Shown piece by piece: positions 17,240 through 25,746 of a stretch of DNA of 64,000 nt. The notes under the pieces are model-generated. The model had not been told where the DNA came from and made no database searches. It saw only the letters and a list, made by a program, of their open reading frames with translations. The DNA is from Psychrobacter urativorans (lineage in GTDB: Bacteria; Pseudomonadota; Gammaproteobacteria; Pseudomonadales; Moraxellaceae): NCBI RefSeq assembly GCF_904846695.1, contig NZ_CAJHBR010000015.1, positions 1 through 64,000 of the forward strand, in the 5' to 3' direction. Made by a program: the position numbers and the translations under genes. Positions within the stretch are counted from its first letter, which is position 1, and each line of letters begins with the position of its first letter.

Positions 17240-19333
17240 ATGAGTAGTATTTTGTTTGAACTGGGGTGTGAAGAGCTACCCCCAAAGAGCCTAAAAACCT
17301 TGCGTGACGCGCTACAAGCTAGCGTTACTGAGCAATTAAATGAGGCTGATATTAGCTTCGATAGTATCCATTCTTTTGCGGCGCCGCGTCGTTTAGCATT
17401 ACAGATTCAAGGTATCAGTGACAAGCAGCCAGATCGTAGTGAACAAAAACGTGGCCCAGCGATCAAAGCAGCTTTTGATGCTGAAGGTAACCCTACTCGC
17501 GCAGCGCTCGGCTTTGCCAAAGGTCTCGGCATTGAGGCAAGCGAGCTGATTACTATTAACACCGATAAAGGTGATTATATTGGCTATGAGCAAAAAGTCA
17601 CTGGTCAGGCGATCACTGAATTATTGCCACAAATATTACAAACGGCATTAGATCAGTTGCCTATAGCTAAACGTATGCGTTCAGGTGCCTCAAGAGAGGA
17701 GTTTGTGCGACCAGTACAGTGGGCAGTGCTGATGCAAGATGATCAGGTTATTGAAGCTGTTATTCAAGGTCAGCAAACAGGTACGCAAACACGTGGCCAT
17801 CGTTTCCATAGTCCTGATTACCATACTATTGACCATGCTGATAACTATGAAGAGCTTTTACAAAGTCTCAAGGTCATCGTTGATTTTGATAAGCGAAAAA
17901 CGCTGATTAAGAATCAAGTCAAAGCCTTAGCTGATCAAGTTAATGCTAATGCTATCGTCCCACCAGAATTATTGGATGAAGTGACGGCGTTGGTGGATTT
18001 CCCAATTGCCTTGCGCGCAAGCTTTGAGCCAAGGTTCTTGCAAGTACCGCAAGAAGCGCTGATCTCAACTATGCAAGCGGATCAAAAGTATTTTTGCTTG
18101 ACTGATAAAGATGGCAAGCTGCAGCCTTATTTTATCTTTATCACTAATATCGAATCCAAAGACCCTAATCAGATTGTACAAGGTAATGAAAAAGTAGTAC
18201 GTCCACGTTTGGCCGATGCTGAGTTCTTCTTCTTACAAGATCAAAAGCAGCCATTATTTGCGCTAACTGAAAACCTAAAAACCCGAGTGTTTCAAGATAA
18301 ACTCGGTACTATTTGGCAGAAGTCTGAACGTATTGCTAAGCTAGCTGCTTTTATTGCTACTCTTATGCAACAGCAAGGCATGCAAATTAGTATTAATGAA
18401 ACGGTGCGTGCGGCCATTTTGTCCAAAGCTGATTTAGCCAGCTCTTTAGTTGGTGAGTACCCTGAATTACAAGGTATCGCTGGCACTTATTATGCCCGTC
18501 TTAATGATGAGCCTGAAGCGGTTGCTGCTAGTTTGGAAGAGCAGTATTTACCGAAATTTAGTGGAGATGTATTGCCACAAACCCCTATTGGAATATGTTT
18601 GGCCTTAGCCGATCGTTTAGATACCTTAGTAGGTATTTTTGCTATCGACCAAGCGCCTACTGGCTCAAAAGATCCGTTTAGCTTGCGCCGTTCAGCTATT
18701 GGTATCTTGCGTATCTTGATCGAAAAGCAACTACCTATTAATTTGGTTGCTCTAGTTGAGCAAGCGGTGAATAACTATACTAGTGGCGAAGACAGCAAAA
18801 TCGCTAAAATGGGTGATACTCTTACTCAAGTAATGGCGTTTTTGAATTCACGTTATCGGGCGATGTATACTGAACAAGGTGTCAGCGTTGATACTATCCA
18901 AGCCGTACAAGCTATTAATCCGCATATGCCACTGGATTTTGATCAGCGTATTCGCGCGGTGCAAGCCTTTAGTGCCTTGCCGCAAGCATCAAAGCTAGCA
19001 GACTCTAATAAGCGCGTGGCTAATATTTTGGCTAAGTCTGAATCTGATGTAGCAAGTAGTGTCGATGAGTCATTATTAGTAGAGCCTGCGGAGCAAGAGT
19101 TATATCGGGCAGTCAGTCAAGCACAGACAGCAGTAGAGCCTTTGCTGGCACAAGCAGATTACACTCAGATTTTGCAAACGCTAGCTAGCTTAGATGAGCC
19201 ATTAACTCAATTCTTTGAAGGGGTAATGGTCAATAGCGAAGAGCTAGCGCTTAAAAACAATCGCTTGGCACTGCTAAAGCAAGTTCGGGCGTTGTTCTTG
19301 ACGGTTGCTGATATTAGTGAGCTGCAGTTGTAG
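17240..19333 (+). CDS. glyS: glycyl-tRNA synthetase beta subunit
   Basis: tRNA-binding beta subunit of 697 residues, the normal length. Family landmarks: start SSILFELGCEELPPKSLK, the segment KRMRSGASREEFVRPVQW, the HD-like middle part and the C-terminal anticodon-binding region (NSRYRAMYTEQGVSVD onward). AGGAG lies 7 to 8 bases before ATG. It directly follows glyQ and ends before a strong terminator. Confidence 0.97.
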   Translation: MSSILFELGCEELPPKSLKTLRDALQASVTEQLNEADISFDSIHSFAAPRRLALQIQGISDKQPDRSEQKRGPAIKAAFDAEGNPTRAALGFAKGLGIEASELITINTDKGDYIGYEQKVTGQAITELLPQILQTALDQLPIAKRMRSGASREEFVRPVQWAVLMQDDQVIEAVIQGQQTGTQTRGHRFHSPDYHTIDHADNYEELLQSLKVIVDFDKRKTLIKNQVKALADQVNANAIVPPELLDEVTALVDFPIALRASFEPRFLQVPQEALISTMQADQKYFCLTDKDGKLQPYFIFITNIESKDPNQIVQGNEKVVRPRLADAEFFFLQDQKQPLFALTENLKTRVFQDKLGTIWQKSERIAKLAAFIATLMQQQGMQISINETVRAAILSKADLASSLVGEYPELQGIAGTYYARLNDEPEAVAASLEEQYLPKFSGDVLPQTPIGICLALADRLDTLVGIFAIDQAPTGSKDPFSLRRSAIGILRILIEKQLPINLVALVEQAVNNYTSGEDSKIAKMGDTLTQVMAFLNSRYRAMYTEQGVSVDTIQAVQAINPHMPLDFDQRIRAVQAFSALPQASKLADSNKRVANILAKSESDVASSVDESLLVEPAEQELYRAVSQAQTAVEPLLAQADYTQILQTLASLDEPLTQFFEGVMVNSEELALKNNRLALLKQVRALFLTVADISELQL

Positions 19334-19402
19334 CTATAGTGAAGGAATTATTTAACCGTGGCTTACTGGTCAACTGTACGCTGATTAAAGCTTTATATAA
19401 AT

Positions 19403-19446
19403 AAAAAACTGGCTCTGCTAATTGATCATTACAGAGCCAGTTTTTT
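19403..19446 (+). terminator. terminator of glyQS
   Basis: AACTGGCTCTG pairs with CAGAGCCAGTT around a 14-base loop, followed by a T-run. The rest of the gap to 19661 shows no gene or repeat. Confidence 0.9.
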
Positions 19447-19661
19447 ATGGGTTATTATGTCCAGCGGATTACTAAGCATAGTATGAAGCGACTTATTTTT
19501 TAGGAGCTGAATCTGTAATAGCTTAGTTTTTAATATTTCTATTTTACTTAACCACTAGGTAAGTAGTGAGTAATTACACAGAGTAGCCATTGTGCTGCCT
19601 GCGTCAGTTACAGTAAACTCTAAGTCATAGATCATTAAATATTGTTTAAAGGAGCACTATC

Positions 19662-19952
19662 GTGTTTGCTATTGTCATCATAATAATTATAGTTTGGATC
19701 TGCATGTGGCTGTTCTATAAAGTCATGTACCCACGTGCACCAAAAAGCATGATGCCACAAGAAGGCGACGTAACTGAACCCCGCAATTGCAATTTTTGTG
19801 GTCATAGCTTAGCCGAATATCGTGGTGTGCTCGAAACCAAAACTGTGGCATCTAAGTCAGCTGCTAGTGATCTAACAGAAGACAATACCTTATTCTTTTG
19901 CAATTATGAACATCAAGCTGATTTTCATGCAGGCAAAAGCTATAAGCCATAA
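19662..19952 (+). CDS. membrane-anchored zinc-ribbon-like small protein (PP0621-like)
   Basis: 96 residues: one N-terminal membrane segment (FAIVIIIIIVWICMWLFY) and a soluble tail with CNFCG (about 43-47) and, 30 or so residues later, FFCNYEHQADFH. The four Cys/His positions suggest a single zinc site. The layout resembles the uncharacterised PP0621 family of Pseudomonas. The start is GTG at 19662 with a perfect AAAGGAG 7 bases upstream. It lies between glyQS and the convergent zapA gene. Function unknown. Confidence 0.7.
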   Translation: MFAIVIIIIIVWICMWLFYKVMYPRAPKSMMPQEGDVTEPRNCNFCGHSLAEYRGVLETKTVASKSAASDLTEDNTLFFCNYEHQADFHAGKSYKP

Positions 19953-20021
19953 GCTGGTTCTTTATTTTACCTTTATATCAGTTAAGCTCAGCCTCTACTT
20001 ACGATAGCTGTTATAGAACGA

Positions 20022-20489
20022 TTATAAAATGGACTGCGCATCTTTTATGATTTTGTTTAAAAAGGCTTCGTTTTGATCATTTTGCTGCTGACGACTGATC
20101 TCGGCCTTATTATTGTCTTGAATCTTTTCGTATAGGTTTAGGCAAGTTAAAACCAATAAGTCTTCTTGACTCAATTTAGGGGCATCTTTTTTTATATCGG
20201 TAGCGAAGTTATTGATGTAATGCACAGCTGAGCGCAATTCTTGTTCTTCATGTACTGGACAAAAGATATTGTAACTGGAGTCAGCAATAAAGATGTTGAC
20301 CATCTTCATTGGTGCTTCAGCGGGTTTCACCGTCTTTTTAGAGCTATCAGCACCTTTGGCTGCTGATGGTACACTATTAGTACTTGGCGTCTGAATGACT
20401 GGCTTAAGCTCTTGATTATCAGGTTTTTTATCAGTAGTTGCTGATTTTTGTTGCGCTGTAGCTTGAGTATTTGAGTTATTATCGGTCAT
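20022..20489 (-). CDS. zapA: cell division protein ZapA
   Basis: Z-ring stabilising protein that cross-links FtsZ filaments. The C-terminal 95 residues match ZapA (VNIFIADSSYNIFCPVHEEQ, then the helical ADIKKDAPKL-like segment and LLVLTCLNLYEKI coiled coil). The first 60 residues are a Thr/Ser/Lys/Gln-rich low-complexity extension absent from ordinary ZapA of about 100 residues. It lies 63 bases after a coiled-coil gene on the same strand, the normal zapB-like/zapA pair opposite a YgfB-type gene. No 6S RNA is found in the 70 bases downstream. Confidence 0.88.
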   Translation of the reverse strand: MTDNNSNTQATAQQKSATTDKKPDNQELKPVIQTPSTNSVPSAAKGADSSKKTVKPAEAPMKMVNIFIADSSYNIFCPVHEEQELRSAVHYINNFATDIKKDAPKLSQEDLLVLTCLNLYEKIQDNNKAEISRQQQNDQNEAFLNKIIKDAQSIL

Positions 20490-20552
20490 AAAAAATCCTA
20501 CAAAATATAAAAACAGTTAAAGTATGGTCAGCTAAGTAAACGACAACTGAGC

Positions 20553-21014
20553 CTAACCGTCTATTTGGTCAATACGAGTCAAACGCTGCAATACCACTTG
20601 GGTGCGCTCTGCTGCCAATTGGTTTTTCTCTTGCAAGTCATTATTTTGCTTTTTGATCTCTTCGTTTTGCTGTTGCAGCTCCAAGCTTTGCTGTTTAAGC
20701 GTATTGTTATGCTGTTGCAACTGTTCATTGCTTTGTTGCAACTCAGCCAGCTGGTTTTGAATCTTATCTTGTTCTTCCCCTATCATATGATGGGCTTCAG
20801 CTAAACTCTGATAACGATTATCCAAGTCAACAAAGCGCTTTTTACCATTGTCACGTTCAGCATAGCTGCTATCTAGTTTGGCTTTGAGGGTCGATAGTTC
20901 TTTGGGGTCAATATTTGGCCGCTGTTTGAGGCGATTAAGTTCGCCACTGACAAGTTGATGCTGCTTTTTGATATCGAGTATCATCTTTTCTAAGACTTTT
21001 AATTGATCATACAT
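20553..21014 (-). CDS. ZapB-like coiled-coil protein upstream of zapA
   Basis: 153-residue, almost wholly coiled-coil protein, starting YDQLKVLEKMILDIKKQHQL and ending TQVVLQRLTRIDQIDG. The middle is Gln/Asn-rich heptads. The end pattern and position match the short coiled-coil protein that precedes zapA in many gammaproteobacteria and is thought to assist Z-ring assembly, but at roughly twice the usual 70-80 residues. The extra length is all helical heptads. Confidence 0.75.
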   Translation of the reverse strand: MYDQLKVLEKMILDIKKQHQLVSGELNRLKQRPNIDPKELSTLKAKLDSSYAERDNGKKRFVDLDNRYQSLAEAHHMIGEEQDKIQNQLAELQQSNEQLQQHNNTLKQQSLELQQQNEEIKKQNNDLQEKNQLAAERTQVVLQRLTRIDQIDG

Positions 21015-21223
21015 AGTCAGTTTGTATCCTTAACCAGTAGAGTGTGAATGAATTTATGTTTATACGTTTAATAATGCCATAGGTGACCGCATAATATCTA
21101 TATCAACAAGGTAATTACCCTTATTGTCTTACTTTATATCTCGATTGGTCAGTTGGCTATAATTATTTATAGTTACGCTAATTAATAACTAAATAGCATT
21201 AACCAATAACTAGGACATCTTTT

Positions 21224-21877
21224 ATGAATGATAATATCTCAGGCTGGAATACTTGGTCTACTGTATTTGAAGAGTGGACTGATGTGACTATCAGCGAATT
21301 GCACGGCTTTATGACTGGCATGATGACTGCCTGTGATGCGCCTGATGAGCAAGTCTGGGCTACTGTGCTTGAGGAATTAAGCTTTTCGCCACTACCAGAG
21401 CCTGCGTTGACCTTATTAGCCGAAGAGGCTGAAGATACGGTATTTCAGCTCAAAGATAAAGATGATGCTTATGCTTTTGCGCCATTAGTACCTGATGATG
21501 AACATGATTTATACGAGCGAGTAATGGCCTTGAAACAGTGGTCAAATGGCTTTATGACTGGGTTTGGTATTACGGATAGTCATTTAACTAGCGAAGAGAA
21601 CGAAATGCTCATTGATCTAGCTAAGATCGGTGGTATTCGCCTAGAAGACGATGAAGATTTTGAAGGGGGCGAAGAGTCCTACCTTCATCTTTATGAGTTT
21701 GCCCGTATGGTGCCAGTTAGTTTTGCTACTCGTCCACGCAAACCAGTAAAAGATCTGCCGCTGATTGCAGGTTTGGCTATAGATGCTAAAACTACCAAAG
21801 AGTTACAAGCAGAGGGCAAGTTGCCAAAGCGTATCCCACCTGTGATCGATATAATGAATAAAAACAATCCATCGTAA
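21224..21877 (+). CDS. UPF0149 (YgfB/YecA) family protein
   Basis: 217-residue acidic helical protein with family marks: SELHGFMTGMMTACDAP near the N-terminus, LKQWSNGFMTGFG in the middle, ESYLHLYEFARM toward the end. The YgfB family is all-helical; a Pseudomonas homologue modulates gene expression of the ampD-like system, but most members have no known role. The C-terminal 45 residues (after FATRPRKP) are a lineage-specific basic extension. It is divergent from the zapB-like gene, as in other gammaproteobacteria. Confidence 0.85.
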   Translation: MNDNISGWNTWSTVFEEWTDVTISELHGFMTGMMTACDAPDEQVWATVLEELSFSPLPEPALTLLAEEAEDTVFQLKDKDDAYAFAPLVPDDEHDLYERVMALKQWSNGFMTGFGITDSHLTSEENEMLIDLAKIGGIRLEDDEDFEGGEESYLHLYEFARMVPVSFATRPRKPVKDLPLIAGLAIDAKTTKELQAEGKLPKRIPPVIDIMNKNNPS

Positions 21878-22124
21878 GCCTTTTAGCTTTTATGTTTAAC
21901 TGCCTAGCTTTGACGACTGATCGTTAGTAATTAAAGCCTATTCACGGTTTAGTAACCTCAGTAAGCTATCGGGAGCAAATTGACCTCAATACAATGCTGC
22001 AATAAGAGCTAATATGGGGGTTAAGCATTAGAGCGTGTTCGATAGTGATAACTATATAGGGCTGTGTGTGCCGAACTGCTGAACACCGCCTAATGATAAA
22101 TAAAAATAAGCTGGAGAATAGATC

Positions 22125-22607
22125 ATGACAAAGGATAATGACCAACAACATTTGCAGCGCTGCATTGAGCTAGCAACTGAAGCTTTAGAGGCTGGCGATC
22201 AGCCATTTGGTAGTGTGCTAGTCGCCGCTGATGGTACGGTAATGAATGAAGATCGTAACCGTGCTAATAGCGTTGATCCTACTTATCATCCAGAAATTGC
22301 AGTAGCTCGTTGGGCGGCGCAAAATATGACTGCAGAGGCACGAGCACAAGCCACAGTCTATACTTCAGGTGAGCATTGCGCTATGTGTTCAGCGGCGCAT
22401 GCTTGGGCTGGTCTTGGCCGTATTGTCTATATTAGCTCATCTGAACAATTGGGCGAGTGGATGCAGGAGATGGGAATGGAATCGACTTCACCGATCAACA
22501 GCTTAGCTATTCAACAAGTTGCGCCCAATATACCAGTAGAAGGGCCGATCGCCGGATTAGATCAACAAGTAAAAGAGTTGCAACGTCGTGCTCAGCAACA
22601 AGCCTAA
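22125..22607 (+). CDS. cytidine/guanine-type nucleoside deaminase
   Basis: Zinc-dependent deaminase of the CMP/dCMP-deaminase fold, 160 residues. The proton-relay motif HPE is at 55-57 (HPEIAVARWAA) and the paired zinc cysteines are Cys85 and Cys88 in TSGEHCAMC. The usual proline before the first cysteine is histidine here, a variant I associate with a bacterial nucleoside/guanine-deaminase subgroup. GGAG lies about 9 bases before ATG. Substrate (guanine, cytosine or a nucleoside) not resolved. Confidence 0.82.
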   Translation: MTKDNDQQHLQRCIELATEALEAGDQPFGSVLVAADGTVMNEDRNRANSVDPTYHPEIAVARWAAQNMTAEARAQATVYTSGEHCAMCSAAHAWAGLGRIVYISSSEQLGEWMQEMGMESTSPINSLAIQQVAPNIPVEGPIAGLDQQVKELQRRAQQQA

Positions 22608-22680
22608 AAAAGCAAGGTTTTAGCCTCATTCGGTGACTTGCTCTTATATTGAATGTACTAATGTACTGAAGGGATATCCA

Positions 22681-23928
22681 ATGGTTGTAACTACTAGCAC
22701 TACCACTGATTATCAAACTGATCGTCAGCCTAAGCCTACTGAGGCTTACCCTCATAACAGTGTTGATTGGCTGAGCCATTTGATCAGTTTTGATACTGTC
22801 AGTCGCTATTCAAATCTAGCGCTCATTAAACAAGTGCAAACTTACTGTGAGCAGTTGGGTTTGTCAGTGGATTTGACTTTTAATCAGGCGCAAGATAAAG
22901 CCAATCTATTCGTTACGGTAGCTGCTGGTGAGCACGCGGATATTAGCACTGGCGGTCTAGTATTATCTGGACATACTGATGTGGTACCAGTCGATGGGCA
23001 GCAATGGACTTCTGATCCGTTCAACGCTACTATTCGTGGCTCACGCCTTTACGGACGTGGCTCTTGCGACATGAAGGGTTTTATCGCTTGTGCACTGAAT
23101 CTACTACCAGCGGCGGTAAAGCTCTCTAAGGCCGGTAAGCTGCATCGTCCTATCCATTTGGCTTTATCTTTTGATGAGGAAGTAGGCTGTCTAGGAGCGC
23201 CATTAATTTTGGCAGATTTGGCGACTCGTGGTATCAAGCCTGATTATTGTATCGTAGGCGAGCCGACTAATATGACTATGGTGGTGGCGCATAAAGGTAT
23301 TGCGGTGTATCGCTGCCGTGTGCATGGCAAGTCTGCTCATTCGTCACTGACTACTCAAGGGGTCAATTCAATCAGCTACGCTAGTCGCTTAATTGGTTTT
23401 GTCGATGATTTGGCAGAAAAGTTAAGTCACCGTAATGATAGCGATGCCCTATTTGATGTACCGTATTCCACGCTCTCAGTAGGTACGATTCAAGGAGGCA
23501 CAGCGACTAATATTGTGCCGAATTTATGTGAATTTACTTTTGATTATCGCAATCTACCGCATATGACTCAAGAGGATATCCTACTACCTATTCAGGCCAA
23601 AGTTGCGGAGCTAAACGCGCAGATGCAATTACGTGCCCCTGAGACTGGTATTGAGCTGCTACAAGAAGAAAGTGTGCCAGCGATGACTGACAGCACTAAT
23701 GACGAGCTACAACAGCTAGTAGCGGCATTAGTTGAGGATAGTAAACGCCATAAAGTTGCCTACGCTACCGAAGGAGGGCAGTTCACTAATGCTGGCATTC
23801 CAACTATCATCTGTGGCCCAGGTAGTATTGAGCAGGCTCATAAAGCGGATGAATATGTTGAACTTGCTGAACTTGAGCGCTGTGATGGATTTCTACAGCG
23901 TTTGCTTGAGAGTTGTACCAGCGTTTAG
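22681..23928 (+). CDS. argE: acetylornithine deacetylase
   Basis: M20-family zinc hydrolase that releases ornithine from N-acetylornithine in arginine synthesis. Metal-binding and catalytic positions are visible: SGHTDVVP (His98, Asp100), GRGSCDMKG (Asp130), DEEVG (Glu166, Glu167), VGEPT, and EGGQF near the end. The ArgE type is supported by SRYSNLALIKQV and by TATNIVPNLCEF. At 415 residues it is slightly longer than the E. coli enzyme through a polar N-terminal 25 residues. ATG 22681 with GAAGGGA upstream is preferred over the GTG at 22633. A terminator follows. Confidence 0.9.
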   Translation: MVVTTSTTTDYQTDRQPKPTEAYPHNSVDWLSHLISFDTVSRYSNLALIKQVQTYCEQLGLSVDLTFNQAQDKANLFVTVAAGEHADISTGGLVLSGHTDVVPVDGQQWTSDPFNATIRGSRLYGRGSCDMKGFIACALNLLPAAVKLSKAGKLHRPIHLALSFDEEVGCLGAPLILADLATRGIKPDYCIVGEPTNMTMVVAHKGIAVYRCRVHGKSAHSSLTTQGVNSISYASRLIGFVDDLAEKLSHRNDSDALFDVPYSTLSVGTIQGGTATNIVPNLCEFTFDYRNLPHMTQEDILLPIQAKVAELNAQMQLRAPETGIELLQEESVPAMTDSTNDELQQLVAALVEDSKRHKVAYATEGGQFTNAGIPTIICGPGSIEQAHKADEYVELAELERCDGFLQRLLESCTSV

Positions 23929-23978
23929 CTACTATAAAGTTAATCATCATTTCAAATGAGCTTCAATAGGTATAAAAT

Positions 23979-24005
23979 ACACCGTCTTTATGGCGGTGTT
24001 TTTTT
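23979..24005 (+). terminator. terminator of argE
   Basis: ACACCG / CGGTGT stem with a 9-base loop and a following T-run. Confidence 0.85.
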
Positions 24006-24104
24006 GATGGTTGTTGTTTAGCGTGGCACGGCGTTTCAGTGTAAGCTTTCTAATAATAGCCTCACTAAGCACAGGCTTTTAATCAATACATTAGGGGTTA
24101 GTTG

Positions 24105-24863
24105 ATGTCTTGGCATCTGTTGGCAGTGTTCTTTGCGAGTACGTTTTTTATATCAGCGACCCCCGGTCCTAATATGCTATTGGCGTTTCAATATGGCATG
24201 AACTATGGCGTCAAACGTACCTTATGGACGCTGGCAGGACTGAGTCTGGGACTGTTTATTCTACTGTTATCGACACTGCTTGGACTAGATGTCATTAGTC
24301 GTCAATCGCCTTGGTTATTAGAGGTTATCAAAACAGTGGGCGCTGTTTATCTAATCTATTTAGGTATAAGCTCATGGCGTGATACTAGCGACCGTAGCTT
24401 GATGGACGACGCCCGCGCAGTGAGTGCAGAGGTAGCTGCTGACTACTTAGATAACGATGAAATGTCGGATAACGCTAATAGGTCTTATAGCCTTCATCAA
24501 GCCCCTAAGCCACGATCATTATCTAGCGCTGCGGTCAACACTAGCCCTACTAACTTCACCTTATTCCGTACTGGAGTTTGGGTGTCGTTATCTAATCCAA
24601 AAGCTATTTTATTCTTCGCGGCTTTTTTCCCCAAATTTATCAATTTTAGCGCAGCGCTTTTTCCGCAATATATCTTACTAACTATAGGGCTATTCTTAAG
24701 TGAGACTATATGGCAAATAATCTATACTGTCGGTGGTAAAAAACTAGCGGGCTGGCTCGATGTTGGTAACCGTCTAACTTGGTTAAATCGTGCTTGTAGT
24801 GTTATTTTTATGTTAATTGCTGGTGCTTTATTAGTGGAAGTCATTAGTAATTTATTAAATTAA
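24105..24863 (+). CDS. LysE/RhtB-family amino-acid exporter
   Basis: 252-residue inner-membrane protein with the family N-terminal motif ISATPGPNMLLAFQYGMNYG, then helices at about 38-62 and 70-90, and three more in the C-terminal half starting FRTGVWVSLSNPKAILFFAAFFP. Between helices 3 and 4 is a long hydrophilic loop (about 90-150) with Asp/Ser/Asn-rich sequence, longer than usual for the family. AGGGG lies about 9 bases before the ATG at 24105. Substrate unknown. Confidence 0.85.
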   Translation: MSWHLLAVFFASTFFISATPGPNMLLAFQYGMNYGVKRTLWTLAGLSLGLFILLLSTLLGLDVISRQSPWLLEVIKTVGAVYLIYLGISSWRDTSDRSLMDDARAVSAEVAADYLDNDEMSDNANRSYSLHQAPKPRSLSSAAVNTSPTNFTLFRTGVWVSLSNPKAILFFAAFFPKFINFSAALFPQYILLTIGLFLSETIWQIIYTVGGKKLAGWLDVGNRLTWLNRACSVIFMLIAGALLVEVISNLLN

Positions 24864-25116
24864 TATAAAGTATTTTATTGGCTGGCTATATTTTTTTAGA
24901 GCTATTAAAAGAATTTTTCTCTATGAAAAAATATTATTGTTTATTAATATAATAAATTTTTATTGGAATATTCAAAAAATTATTGACTTTATAATTTAAA
25001 CCTTTATTATAATTCAATATTATCGATTAGATTTATACTATTCGCTAATAACCTATCTTAATTACCCTGCTATTGTCAGCCTTTGACAGTTAGCCACAAC
25101 CTATGGAGGAATAACG

Positions 25117-25212
25117 ATGTCCCACCTAAAAGCTAAGATGTTTTTGACGTTTTTAAAGATTGAATGTGTTAATGAAATGACAGCAGTGATGACCTCGCAA
25201 AGGTTGGGCTAA
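25117..25212 (+). CDS. possible 31-residue small protein
   Basis: ATG at 25117 with GGAGG 8 bases upstream opens a 31-residue frame (MSHLKAKMFLTFLKIECVNE...) ending at 25212. The ribosome site is one of the best in the window. No family is recognised. It could be a leader peptide or a small protein. Confidence 0.3.
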   Translation: MSHLKAKMFLTFLKIECVNEMTAVMTSQRLG

Positions 25213-25353
25213 GTTTTAGACAGCAGTTCTCTGCTAATCTATTGGCTTTATCAACATCTGCCGAGCTAATCACCTCAGACTATATTTAGTGGCTTATACC
25301 TTAAGTCTTGCTATGCAATGCTTAGTCTGGCGCTGTACGGAAATATCTATTTA

Positions 25354-25424
25354 TATAATACGATTATATCTACAAGTCTGCCTAGCGTTTTGCTAGGTCT
25401 TGGATGATACACAGCCGTATTATG
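25354..25424. repeat. nested inverted repeats upstream of rtcB
   Basis: ATAATACG (25355-25362) pairs with CGTATTAT (25416-25423) and encloses a second hairpin CCTAGC-GTTTT-GCTAGG (25381-25397). The nesting would form a two-level stem in RNA on either strand. Confidence 0.4.
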
Positions 25425-25746
25425 GTAAATAAATGATCCTATCGGCTCATTTTTTTCACTTTCATAGCTATGGCTTATAAGCACTAGTACCAGCGATATT
25501 TATTAGTAAATATTATTTTCGCTACTACCTGCTATCAATCTTTTATTAAACTTCAAAAACCAAAAAATAGAATATATCTTTATTGAGGCTATTTATTTGC
25601 TCTCAATAAAGGTAACGGTATTTTATTGTCTAAAATTTAACTTATTAAAAATAATTTTCTTATTTAATTAGGCGGGATAAGTATTACCTAATAATTGATA
25701 AAAAATAATAAAAGCCTAGCAATAAAGTATCAATGATAATTAAAAG

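Larger units (their letters stand above)
24864..25746. other. 883-base region without a recognised gene upstream of rtcB
   Basis: The longest gene-free stretch of the window. Both ends are very AT-rich; the middle (about 25080-25440) is less so and holds a 31-codon frame with a good ribosome site and nested inverted repeats, listed separately. No tRNA, no Y-RNA-like T-loop and no clear sigma-54 -24/-12 pair (as used by RtcR in enteric rtcBA) was found. Confidence 0.4.

Noticed and set aside
19953..20021. 6S RNA downstream of zapA
   Set aside because: In many gammaproteobacteria ssrS follows zapA, but only about 70 bases separate zapA from the convergent zinc-ribbon gene.
24864..25746. tRNA, Y-RNA or sigma-54 promoter next to rtcB
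   Set aside because: I looked for a T-loop (GGTTCGAATC-like), a Y-RNA tRNA mimic and a TGGC-N-TTGC pair, and found none.
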